Source: CAVVIO01 sp963748095 (lineage in GTDB: Bacteria > Bacteroidota > Bacteroidia > Bacteroidales > UBA10428). Taken from it: DNA of 64,000 nt. Below are positions 26,278 through 33,954 of this stretch, one piece after another. Position numbers and translations under genes: made by a program. The stretch covers positions 189,833 through 253,832 of the forward strand of contig CAVVIO010000016.1 in NCBI GenBank assembly GCA_963748095.1, in the 5' to 3' direction. The stretch's first letter is position 1, and the number at the start of each line of letters is the position of its first letter. A model generated the notes under the pieces. The model searched no databases and was not told where the DNA came from. It worked only from the letters and a program-made list of their open reading frames with translations.

Positions 26278-26832
26278 TTATACACTAGCCGATTTACCTG
26301 CTTTCTTACGTATCTGCTCACCCACAAACCTGATACCTTTTCCTTTATAGGGTTCGGGTTTTCTCAGGGACCTGATCTTTGCTGCCACCTGACCGATCAA
26401 TTGTTTATCCATACTTGTAAGGGTAATAACCGGATTACTTCTTCTTTCGGTTTTAGTCTCAACATGAACCTCATTAGGCAATTTTATATGAATATCATGA
26501 GAATATCCCAGGCTGAGTTCCAGTATCTGACCTTTTGCTTCTGCCTTATATCCAACTCCCACAAGCTCCTGTTGAATGGTATATCCTTCCGATACACCTT
26601 TTACCATATTATATATCAGTGCACGATAAAGCCCATGCATCGATTTGTGCCTGATCTCCTCGGAAGGCCTGTTAAGAATCACCTGGTTTTCGATGACCTC
26701 TATCTTAATTTCAGGATTAACAGTTTGAGTGAGTTCTCCTTTGGATCCCTTAACGGTAACCACATTTTCAGAACTAACATCTATTGTTACGCCGTTTGGC
26801 AGATCAATTGGTAATTTTCCTATTCTTGACAT
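26278..26832 (-). CDS. rplF: 50S ribosomal protein L6
   Basis: 184 aa. Two homologous domains; starts MSRIGKLPIDLPNGV, and the C-terminal signature PEPYKGKGIRFVGEQIRKKA is intact. Located near the sarcin-ricin loop and factor-binding site in the ribosome. Standard length. Confidence 0.97.
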   Translation of the reverse strand: MSRIGKLPIDLPNGVTIDVSSENVVTVKGSKGELTQTVNPEIKIEVIENQVILNRPSEEIRHKSMHGLYRALIYNMVKGVSEGYTIQQELVGVGYKAEAKGQILELSLGYSHDIHIKLPNEVHVETKTERRSNPVITLTSMDKQLIGQVAAKIRSLRKPEPYKGKGIRFVGEQIRKKAGKSASV

Positions 26833-26847
26833 TATTATTCCTCCGGT

Positions 26848-27243
26848 TTAATATACATAACATAAAACCTCACCACCGATATTAATTTTCCGGGCCTCTT
26901 TATCTGTCATTACTCCTTTTGAAGTAGATAAGATGGCAATTCCCAATCCATTCAGTACTCTGGGAATTTGTTCCGAATCAGTATATTTTCTTAATCCTGG
27001 ACGGCTCACCCTTTTGAGTGTTTTTATAGCCGGTAGTTTAGTCTCGGCATTATATTTCAATGCAATCTTAATGGTTCCCTGGTAGCCTTTCGGTTCAAAT
27101 TTATAATTCAGAATATATCCTTTCTCGAAAAGGATTTTTGTGATATCCTTTTTCAAATTTGATGCAGGAATTTCAACCACCTTATGGTGAGCCATTATGG
27201 CATTTCTGATCTGCGTCAAATAATCTGCTATTGGATCTGTCAT
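26848..27243 (-). CDS. rpsH: 30S ribosomal protein S8
   Basis: 131 aa. Primary binder of the central domain of 16S rRNA; in gamma-proteobacteria it also represses the spc operon. Motifs: DPIADYLTQIRNAIMAHH and GLGIAILSTSKGVMTDKEAR. Standard length. Confidence 0.97.
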   Translation of the reverse strand: MTDPIADYLTQIRNAIMAHHKVVEIPASNLKKDITKILFEKGYILNYKFEPKGYQGTIKIALKYNAETKLPAIKTLKRVSRPGLRKYTDSEQIPRVLNGLGIAILSTSKGVMTDKEARKINIGGEVLCYVY

Positions 27244-27273
27244 TTTGTTTGTTATTTAAATCTCATTTTTATT

Positions 27274-27543
27274 CTACCAACTTGCTTTCTTTATTCCAGG
27301 AATCAAACCGCTGGAAGCCATTTCCCTGAAAGTAATCCTGCTTATGCCAAACTGTCTCATATACCCTTTAGGCCTGCCTGTAAGGTTACAACGGTTATGT
27401 AAGCGATTAGGATTAGAATTTCTGGGTAATCTGCTTAATCCCACATAATCACCTTCAGCTTTCAGTCTCGCTCTTTTTTCAGCGTAACGTTCAACCATTT
27501 TCAGGCGCTTTACTTCGCGGGCTTTCATTGATTCTTTAGCCAT
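27274..27543 (-). CDS. rpsN: 30S ribosomal protein S14, zinc-free type
   Basis: 89 aa, the long form without the CxxC-CxxC zinc ribbon (only one Cys remains, in LHNRCNLTGRPKGYMRQFG). Signature GISRITFREMASSGLIPG is intact. Lies two bases after rplE's stop partner region and 30 nt before rpsH, the usual order. Confidence 0.96.
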   Translation of the reverse strand: MAKESMKAREVKRLKMVERYAEKRARLKAEGDYVGLSRLPRNSNPNRLHNRCNLTGRPKGYMRQFGISRITFREMASSGLIPGIKKASW

Positions 27544-27544
27544 A

Positions 27545-28102
27545 CTAATTTCTTTTTAAATTACTAAAAGGTATTCCAAATTCCCGTAAGAGTGCATAAG
27601 CCTCTTCGTCGCTCTTGGCAGAAGTAACAAAAGTCATCTCCAGCCCCAAAATCTTATTGATTTTGTCAATATCAATCTCCGGGAATATGATCTGTTCGGT
27701 AATTCCCAGTGTATAATTTCCTCTACCATCGAGTTTACTGCTGACACCCCTGAAATCTCTTATTCGGGGCAATGCAACGTTTATGAGCCTTTCGAGAAAT
27801 TCGAACATTTTATCACGACGCAGGGTTACTTTTACCCCGATGGGCATTTTCCTTCTCAGTTTAAAATTAGAGATATCTTTCTTGGAAAGTGTTTGTATAG
27901 CTTTCTGTCCTGCAATTATTGACAATTCTTCTTGTGCAATATCTACCAGTTTCTTATCAGCTACTGCCTGACCGACACCCTGATTAAGAATAATCTTCTC
28001 TAATTTAGGAACCTGCATGATCGATTTGTATTTAAACTCTTTTGTCAATGCAGGGATGATTTCCTCCTTGTATTTCTTTTTAAGATTAGGTTGGTAATCC
28101 AT
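27545..28102 (-). CDS. rplE: 50S ribosomal protein L5
   Basis: 185 aa from the ATG at 28102, which overlaps the rplX stop as TGATG and so suggests translational coupling; a GTG one codon upstream is less likely. Binds 5S rRNA and contacts S13. Motifs KLEKIILNQGVGQAVADKK, RRKMPIGVKVTLR and ITEQIIFPEIDIDKI. A GGAGG-like purine run lies upstream, inside rplX, rare for this window. Confidence 0.96.
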   Translation of the reverse strand: MDYQPNLKKKYKEEIIPALTKEFKYKSIMQVPKLEKIILNQGVGQAVADKKLVDIAQEELSIIAGQKAIQTLSKKDISNFKLRRKMPIGVKVTLRRDKMFEFLERLINVALPRIRDFRGVSSKLDGRGNYTLGITEQIIFPEIDIDKINKILGLEMTFVTSAKSDEEAYALLREFGIPFSNLKRN

Positions 28103-28425
28103 CACTTAATTTCCTCCCCTGATTTTTTTGAATATCTTACTAATTTACCTTTGTTATCAAGATGTCTTCCAATACGTGCAGGTTTTCCAGAAGAAGGATC
28201 AACCAGCATCAGATTAGAGATGTGGACAGGAGCCTCTTTTTTAATAATACCCCCCTGTGGATATTGTGAATTGGGTTTGGTATGTTTCGATACCATGTTG
28301 ATCCCTTCCACCACAGCTTTGTCCTTTCTTCTGTCTACTTCGAGCACTCTGCCTTGTTGCCCTTTATAATCACCGGCAACTACGTAAACATTATCGCCTT
28401 TTTTAATATGTATTTTCTTTTGCAT
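28102..28425 (-). CDS. rplX: 50S ribosomal protein L24
   Basis: 107 aa. Assembly initiator of the large subunit. KOW motif KGDNVYVVAGDYKGQQGRVL and the segment EAPVHISNLMLVDPSSGKPA are typical. Overlaps rplE by one base at TGATG. Confidence 0.96.
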   Translation of the reverse strand: MQKKIHIKKGDNVYVVAGDYKGQQGRVLEVDRRKDKAVVEGINMVSKHTKPNSQYPQGGIIKKEAPVHISNLMLVDPSSGKPARIGRHLDNKGKLVRYSKKSGEEIK

Positions 28426-28443
28426 CTACCCGTTATTTTATTA

Positions 28444-28809
28444 TTATAATACTTCCGGTGCCAGAGAAATAATTTTCATGTATTTATCACGAAGTTCTCT
28501 TGCTACTGGTCCGAAAATACGTGTGCCCCGTATTTCCTCAGTGTTTGTCAGCAGTACTACTGCGTTGTCGTCAAAGCGAATATACGAACCATCGGCTCTG
28601 CGAATCTCTTTTTTGGTACGTACTACTACAGCTTTACTTACAGTGCCTTTTTTTACTTCTCCGGAGGGAATTGCACTTTTAACGGTGACAACAATTTTAT
28701 CACCAACAGTAGCATATCTTTTTCCCGTTCCTCCGAGAACCCTGATACACAGCACCACCTTAGCACCACTATTATCGGCAACGGATAATCTACTTTCTTG
28801 TTGTATCAT
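28444..28809 (-). CDS. rplN: 50S ribosomal protein L14
   Basis: 121 aa. Contacts 16S h14 at an intersubunit bridge. Starts MIQQESRLSVADNSGAK; has YATVGDKIVVTVKSAIPSG and GTRIFGPVARELRDK. Standard length; in Bacteria this surface is also the site for RsfS, which is encoded at 51684. Confidence 0.97.
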   Translation of the reverse strand: MIQQESRLSVADNSGAKVVLCIRVLGGTGKRYATVGDKIVVTVKSAIPSGEVKKGTVSKAVVVRTKKEIRRADGSYIRFDDNAVVLLTNTEEIRGTRIFGPVARELRDKYMKIISLAPEVL

Positions 28810-28811
28810 GA

Positions 28812-29069
28812 CTATTTAGCTCTTTCGATAATTTCTATTAATCTCCAATTCTTGTTTTTGCTCAATGGTCTGGTTTCCATAATCCGAACCATATCACCAA
28901 TATTACAATCGTTTGACTCATCATGAGCCATGAACTTGTTGGTTTTGTTTACAAACTTACCATATATGGGGTGTTTTACTTTCCTCTTCACGGCCACCAA
29001 AATCGACTTGTCCATTTTGTTGCTTACAACAACCCCGACACGTTCTTTTCTAAGGTTTCGCTTTTCCAT
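28812..29069 (-). CDS. rpsQ: 30S ribosomal protein S17
   Basis: 85 aa from the ATG at 29069 (MEKRNLRKERVGVVVSNKMD), which matches the usual family start; an upstream in-frame ATG at 29081 overlaps the rpmC stop and adds four residues. OB-fold with VKHPIYGKFVNKTNKFMAHD and GDMVRIMETRPLSKNKNWRL. Two nt before rplN. Confidence 0.95.
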   Translation of the reverse strand: MEKRNLRKERVGVVVSNKMDKSILVAVKRKVKHPIYGKFVNKTNKFMAHDESNDCNIGDMVRIMETRPLSKNKNWRLIEIIERAK

Positions 29070-29080
29070 TACTCTATCCA

Positions 29081-29287
29081 TTAGCTTTGAGTATTTTCAC
29101 TTAATAACTTTTCTTTTAGAATTGTTTTCAACCTGGCAATGGTTTTCCTGCTTTCTTTGATCTTCATGGGATTATCCAACGGTGAAATGGCATGGTTTAA
29201 TTTCTGACGTGACAGGAAATTTACCTCGTTATCAATCCGTTCACGTATTTCAGTTATCGACAATTCTTTTACTTCTGAAGCTTTCAT
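29081..29287 (-). CDS. rpmC: 50S ribosomal protein L29
   Basis: 68 aa, all-helical. Starts MKASEVKELSITEIRERID; the signature NPMKIKESRKTIARLKTIL is present. Near the peptide tunnel exit. Between rplP and rpsQ with 12-nt and near-zero gaps. Confidence 0.95.
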   Translation of the reverse strand: MKASEVKELSITEIRERIDNEVNFLSRQKLNHAISPLDNPMKIKESRKTIARLKTILKEKLLSENTQS

Positions 29288-29299
29288 TTTTCTGAAAGA

Positions 29300-29722
29300 T
29301 TAAATTTCAACATAATCACGACGTACAACAAATTTTGTAGTAATCGGCAACTTTTGAGCTGCTAGTCTCAATGCCTCTTTTGCTATTTCATAAGGAACAC
29401 CTTCGGCCTCGATAATAATCCTTCCCGGTGTAATCGGGGCAACAAATCCTTCGGGAGCGCCTTTACCCTTACCCATTCTCACTTCGGCAGGTTTTTTAGT
29501 GATCGGTTTATCCGGGAAAATTCTTATCCAGATTTGACCTTCACGTTTCATATATCTGGTTACTGCCTGACGTGCGGCTTCAATTTGCCTTCCGGTTATC
29601 CAGGCCTGTTCCAAAGCTTTGATCCCAAAAGATCCGAAAACCAGCTGATTCCCACGCTGAGCGTTTCCTTTCATCTTCCCTTTCTGGCTTCTTCTGAATT
29701 TTGTTTTCTTAGGTTGTAACAT
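29300..29722 (-). CDS. rplP: 50S ribosomal protein L16
   Basis: 140 aa. Helps position aminoacyl-tRNA in the A site. Motifs MLQPKKTKFRRSQKGKMKG, RMGKGKGAPEGFVAPI and YEIAKEALRLAAQKLPI are typical. Standard length. Confidence 0.97.
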   Translation of the reverse strand: MLQPKKTKFRRSQKGKMKGNAQRGNQLVFGSFGIKALEQAWITGRQIEAARQAVTRYMKREGQIWIRIFPDKPITKKPAEVRMGKGKGAPEGFVAPITPGRIIIEAEGVPYEIAKEALRLAAQKLPITTKFVVRRDYVEI

Positions 29723-29737
29723 TTCTATTATTATTTC

Positions 29738-30436
29738 TTACTTTCTTTTCTTTTTAAAAGACTGTTTTGGTTTTGAACTCTTGATACCAATGTTGGGCGC
29801 AAGGTCTCTTTTTCCGTATATTTCCCCTTTACAAATCCATACCTTTATTCCAATCAATCCAACCTTTGTCAGGGCTTCTGCCAATGAGTAATCTATATCG
29901 GCACGTAAAGTATGCAATGGTGTTCTTCCTTCCTTGTACATTTCAGAACGGGCCATTTCAGCTCCACCCAGACGGCCTGAAACCATTACCTTGATACCCT
30001 CGGCTCCCATTCTCATTGTTGATGCAATAGACATCTTTATAGCACGACGGTACGAAATTTTTCCTTCTACCTGGCGGGCAATGTTATTGGCTACTATAGT
30101 AGCATCAAGTTCGGGTCTTTTTACCTCAAAAATATTTATCTGGACTTCTTTATTGGTAATTTTTTTCAATTCTTCCTTGAGCTTATCAACTTCCTGTCCT
30201 CCCTTTCCGATAATAATACCCGGACGGGCAGTATTAACAGTAACGGTAATGAGTTTTAATGTACGCTCAATGATAATCTTAGAAATGCTAGCCTTTGCTA
30301 ACCTGGCATTCAAATACACACGTATTTTGTTGTCCTCGGTAAGTTTATCGGCATAATTTCGGCCTCCATACCAGTTAGAATCCCATCCTTTAATGATCCC
30401 TAACCTATTTCCTATCGGATTAACTTTTTGTCCCAT
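29738..30436 (-). CDS. rpsC: 30S ribosomal protein S3
   Basis: 232 aa. Forms the mRNA entry site with S4 and S5. N-terminal MGQKVNPIGNRLGIIKGW, a KH domain with GIIIGKGGQEVDKLKEEL, and C-terminal YSLAEALTKVGLIGIKVWI. A basic tail (KPKQSFKKKRK) ends the protein. Confidence 0.97.
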   Translation of the reverse strand: MGQKVNPIGNRLGIIKGWDSNWYGGRNYADKLTEDNKIRVYLNARLAKASISKIIIERTLKLITVTVNTARPGIIIGKGGQEVDKLKEELKKITNKEVQINIFEVKRPELDATIVANNIARQVEGKISYRRAIKMSIASTMRMGAEGIKVMVSGRLGGAEMARSEMYKEGRTPLHTLRADIDYSLAEALTKVGLIGIKVWICKGEIYGKRDLAPNIGIKSSKPKQSFKKKRK

Positions 30437-30445
30437 TAATAAATA

Positions 30446-30889
30446 TTAATTTGTTTTTGTCTCTTTTTCCATTACTTTTTCTTCAGCAGGTTGTTCCACC
30501 ATGCTGTCTAATACAACCGTCACATGATTTGATCTTTTACGTATGCGAAAAGCACGTCCCTGCGGAGCAGGTCTGAGTCTTTTCAATTGACGACCACCGT
30601 CAACAAATATATTTTTTACATAAAGATTACTGTCTTCAATTTTGGAATCTTCGTTTTTAACCTGCCAGTTGGCGATGGCCGAAAGAACTAGTTTTTCCAG
30701 TCTTTTCGACGGTTCTTTTGTATTAAATTTCAGAATATCAAGAGCCTTGTTAACTTCAACTCCGCGAATAAGATCAGCAACCAGCCGCATTTTACGGGGT
30801 GAAGTAGGGCAATTTTTCAGTACTGCTATGTACTGGCTCTTCTTTGCTTCTTTTATTTCTTCGGCTCTATTTCTTTTTCTAGCACCCAT
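30446..30889 (-). CDS. rplV: 50S ribosomal protein L22
   Basis: 147 aa, somewhat longer than the usual 110 because of a charged N-terminus (GARKRNRAEEIKEAKKSQYI) and a Glu/Lys-rich C-terminus. Core motifs CPTSPRKMRLVADLIRG and RAFRIRKRSNHVTVVL; the latter part includes the hairpin that lines the exit tunnel. Confidence 0.95.
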   Translation of the reverse strand: MGARKRNRAEEIKEAKKSQYIAVLKNCPTSPRKMRLVADLIRGVEVNKALDILKFNTKEPSKRLEKLVLSAIANWQVKNEDSKIEDSNLYVKNIFVDGGRQLKRLRPAPQGRAFRIRKRSNHVTVVLDSMVEQPAEEKVMEKETKTN

Positions 30890-30915
30890 TTTAAATCAAG
30901 TATTTCTTTATTGAA

Positions 30916-31182
30916 TTATCTTTGTTTACCACCATGACCACGGAATATGCGGGTAGGTGAAAATTCGCCAAGTTTATGTCCTACCATATTTTCTGTAATA
31001 TAAACAGGAATAAACTTGTTTCCATTATGTACGGCAACAGTATGACCAACAAAATCAGGTGAAATAACTGACCTTCTCGACCAGGTTTTTATAACTGACT
31101 TTTTACCCGATTCATTCATTTCAAGTACCCGTTTGTCCAACTTGTAATCGATAAAGGGACCTTTTTTTAGCGAACGACTCAT
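30916..31182 (-). CDS. rpsS: 30S ribosomal protein S19
   Basis: 88 aa. Starts MSRSLKKGPFIDYKLDKR; has SVIKTWSRRSVISPDFVGHT and VGHKLGEFSPTRIFRGHG. Head protein pairing with S13. Standard length; between rplB and rplV. Confidence 0.97.
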   Translation of the reverse strand: MSRSLKKGPFIDYKLDKRVLEMNESGKKSVIKTWSRRSVISPDFVGHTVAVHNGNKFIPVYITENMVGHKLGEFSPTRIFRGHGGKQR

Positions 31183-31196
31183 AATATTCTAATTAT

Positions 31197-32018
31197 TTAC
31201 TTTCTTTTTTCAACAATATATTTATTCGACTCCTTCTTAGGTGTCCTCGTCTTGTATCCTTTAGCAGGAATACCGTTACGAGATCTTGGATGGCCTCCTG
31301 AAGCACGTCCTTCACCACCACCCATTGGATGATCAACCGGGTTCATGGCAACACCACGTACACGGGGACGACGTCCCAGCCAGCGACTTCTTCCTGCTTT
31401 TCCTGATCTTTCCAGACCATGGTCGGAATTAGATACTGAACCAACTGTTGCTTTACATGTTGTAAGAACCATTCTGGATTCACCTGATGGTAATTTTATA
31501 ATAGCATATTTTCCATCTCTGGAAGTGAGTTGGGCATATGATCCTGCACTGCGTGCCAACACTCCGCCCTGACCCGGATGTAATTCGATATTGTGTATTA
31601 CAGTTCCTAAAGGAATTTCTCCCAATGTCAATGTATTACCTATTTCCGGCGCAACTCCCTGTCCCGATCTCACGGTTTGTCCGATCTTTAATCCGGCAGG
31701 AGCCACAATATATCTTTTTTCACCGTCATCATAAACCAACAAAGCAATGCGGGCTGTTCTATTCGGATCGTATTCGATAGCTTTTACTATAGCAGGAACA
31801 CCATCTTTATTCCTCAAGAAATCGATTACCCTGTAGCGTTTTTTATGACCGCCTCCGATGTAACGCATGGTCATTTTTCCTTTATTATTTCTACCGCCTG
31901 ATTTCTTAAGCGGTTTTAATAATGACTTTTCAGGTGTCGATTTGGTAATCTCCTCAAAAGTTCCAATAACCTTGTGTCTTTGACCTGGGGTAACAGGTTT
32001 TAATTTTCGTACTGCCAT
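31197..32018 (-). CDS. rplB: 50S ribosomal protein L2
   Basis: 273 aa. Needed for subunit joining and peptidyl-transferase activity. The most conserved region is present: RVRGVAMNPVDHPMGGGEGR, with the key His. Also KPTTPGQRHKV-like start and GGRNNKGKMTMRYIGGGHKK. Full length. Confidence 0.98.
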   Translation of the reverse strand: MAVRKLKPVTPGQRHKVIGTFEEITKSTPEKSLLKPLKKSGGRNNKGKMTMRYIGGGHKKRYRVIDFLRNKDGVPAIVKAIEYDPNRTARIALLVYDDGEKRYIVAPAGLKIGQTVRSGQGVAPEIGNTLTLGEIPLGTVIHNIELHPGQGGVLARSAGSYAQLTSRDGKYAIIKLPSGESRMVLTTCKATVGSVSNSDHGLERSGKAGRSRWLGRRPRVRGVAMNPVDHPMGGGEGRASGGHPRSRNGIPAKGYKTRTPKKESNKYIVEKRK

Positions 32019-32024
32019 TTTTTC

Positions 32025-32315
32025 TTAAATATTGCTATAAAAATCAATCGTATCTCCTTCAACTAAAGTAACAATAGCCTTTTTAAATGATTTGGTCTTC
32101 CCATGAATTATTCCGGTACGGGTATTTCTCGATCTACTTTTACCCTGATATATCATGGTGTTCACCGATGCAACCGTAACGCCATATAATTCCTCTACAG
32201 CTTTTTTGACCTGGATTTTATTGGCCCTTTTATCAACAATAAATCCGAACCGGTTCATCTCCTCACCGTGAGAAGACATCTTTTCTGTTACTACGGGCTT
32301 TATTAAAATATTCAT
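32025..32315 (-). CDS. rplW: 50S ribosomal protein L23
   Basis: 96 aa. Docking site for trigger factor and SRP at the tunnel exit. Starts MNILIKPVVTEKMSS; has RANKIQVKKAVEELYGVTV and SRNTRTGIIHGKTKSFKKAI. Six nt before rplB. Confidence 0.95.
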   Translation of the reverse strand: MNILIKPVVTEKMSSHGEEMNRFGFIVDKRANKIQVKKAVEELYGVTVASVNTMIYQGKSRSRNTRTGIIHGKTKSFKKAIVTLVEGDTIDFYSNI

Positions 32316-32341
32316 TTTATTGTCTTTTTATACTAATCAAA

Positions 32342-32965
32342 TCAGTCGTTTTTCTGAATTACATCCAGTGAACTCTCCATTAAAAACAAAGAAGCACTAT
32401 TCATGATATCGTAAGTTGTTAGTTCGGATACCGTCACGACCTTTGCTTCCGGAATGTTACGGGAGGACAAATATATATTTTTATTGTTATCACTGACAAT
32501 CAATAATGATTTTTTGTCTTCCACCTTCAGGTTCTTCATTATTTTAGCATATTCACCAGTTTTCGGTACTTCTAGCATAAAATCTTCCAATATGGTAATA
32601 TTTTTGCTTTGGGCTTTATAACTAAGTGCCGATTTACGGGCTAATTGTTTTACCTTTTTGTTCAGCTTAAAGCTATAATCCCTTGGCCGTGGCCCGAATG
32701 CTCTTCCTCCTCCACGAAAAACAGGTGATTTGATGCTGCCTGCCCTGGCTGTACCTGTACCTTTTTGCTTTTTAATTTTGCGGGTACTCCCGGCAATCTC
32801 AGCTCTTTCCTTGGCCTTATGTGTTCCCTGACGATTATTTGCCAGATATTGCTTTACATCAAGGTAAATGGCATGATCATTGGGTTCGATTCCAAATATG
32901 GAGTCCTTCAGTTCGGCTTTTTTACCGGTATCTTCTCCTGAAATATTTAATACAGCTACTTTCAT
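32342..32965 (-). CDS. rplD: 50S ribosomal protein L4
   Basis: 207 aa from the ATG at 32965 (MKVAVLNISGEDTGKKAEL); an upstream ATG three codons earlier is possible but less family-like. Lines the exit tunnel. Motif KIKKQKGTGTARAGSIKSP and GGRAFGPRPRDYSFKLNKKV are diagnostic. In E. coli L4 represses the S10 operon; no evidence of that here. Confidence 0.96.
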   Translation of the reverse strand: MKVAVLNISGEDTGKKAELKDSIFGIEPNDHAIYLDVKQYLANNRQGTHKAKERAEIAGSTRKIKKQKGTGTARAGSIKSPVFRGGGRAFGPRPRDYSFKLNKKVKQLARKSALSYKAQSKNITILEDFMLEVPKTGEYAKIMKNLKVEDKKSLLIVSDNNKNIYLSSRNIPEAKVVTVSELTTYDIMNSASLFLMESSLDVIQKND

Positions 32966-32977
32966 TATTCTCAATAT

Positions 32978-33607
32978 TTAAATTCTATCGGGACTTTCAA
33001 TTACGACGTAGGAGCCATTAGCTCCAGGAACCGAACCTTTTACCAGTAATAAATTCTGATCGGTTAATATTTTAACTATTTTCAGGTTCAGTATTTTAAC
33101 TCTTTTACCTCCATCTCGTCCGGCCATTCTCATTCCTTTAAAAACTCTTGAAGGATAGGAAGAAGCCCCTAAAGATCCAGGTGCTCTGTTTCGGTTGTGT
33201 TGGCCATGAGTTGCGTCATTAACCCCGGCAAATCCGTGACGTTTTACTACTCCCTGAAATCCTTTCCCCTTCGATTTAGATATCACATCCAGCCAAATAT
33301 CATTTTTAAAATAGTCAACTGTTATGACGTCTCCAACTTTCCAATGTTTAACAAATCCCTTCAATTCAACTACTTTTCTTTTAGGAGTAGTTCCTGATTT
33401 TTTAAAATGACCAACCATGGCCTTGGTTGCCTTTTTTTCCTTAATTTCATCATAAGCAAGTTGAATCGCATTGTAACCGTCACTTTCTTCGCTTTTGATT
33501 TGTGTTACAACACATGGTCCGGCTTGCAATACTGTACAAGGTACATTTTCTCCGTTTTCATCAAAAACGGAAGTCATTCCTACCTTTTTTCCAATTAAAC
33601 CTGGCAT
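32978..33607 (-). CDS. rplC: 50S ribosomal protein L3
   Basis: 209 aa. Assembly initiator with a loop reaching the peptidyl-transferase centre. Starts MPGLIGKKVGMTSVFDENG; has KGKGFQGVVKRHGFAGVND and RAPGSLGASSYPSRVFKGMR. Standard length. Confidence 0.97.
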   Translation of the reverse strand: MPGLIGKKVGMTSVFDENGENVPCTVLQAGPCVVTQIKSEESDGYNAIQLAYDEIKEKKATKAMVGHFKKSGTTPKRKVVELKGFVKHWKVGDVITVDYFKNDIWLDVISKSKGKGFQGVVKRHGFAGVNDATHGQHNRNRAPGSLGASSYPSRVFKGMRMAGRDGGKRVKILNLKIVKILTDQNLLLVKGSVPGANGSYVVIESPDRI

Positions 33608-33629
33608 ATCTTTTTTCTTTTAAAATATA

Positions 33630-33935
33630 TCACACTTTAATTTCTACTTCCACACCACTGGGTAACTCCAGTTTCATCAGGGCGTCAATGGTTTTAGGTG
33701 TAGAGCTGTATATATCCAGCAACCTTTTATAAGAAGATAACTCAAACTGCTCCCTTGATTTTTTATTTACAAAAGGCGAGCGTAAAACAGTAAATATCCT
33801 TTTATGGGTGGGGAGGGGAATAGGCCCGCTAACCACAGCACCGGTACTTTTTACAGTTTTTACAATCTTCTCAGCTGATTTATCAACCAAATTATGATCG
33901 TACGATTTCAGCTTAATTCTAATCTTCTGACTCAT
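33630..33935 (-). CDS. rpsJ: 30S ribosomal protein S10
   Basis: 101 aa. Ribosome head protein; also NusE in transcription antitermination complexes. Motifs MSQKIRIKLKSYDHNLVDK and SGPIPLPTHKRIFTVLRSP. Directly follows fusA by 19 nt; tuf, which stands here in many other phyla, is absent. Confidence 0.97.
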   Translation of the reverse strand: MSQKIRIKLKSYDHNLVDKSAEKIVKTVKSTGAVVSGPIPLPTHKRIFTVLRSPFVNKKSREQFELSSYKRLLDIYSSTPKTIDALMKLELPSGVEVEIKV

Positions 33936-33954
33936 TATTTTAAGTTATATCAAT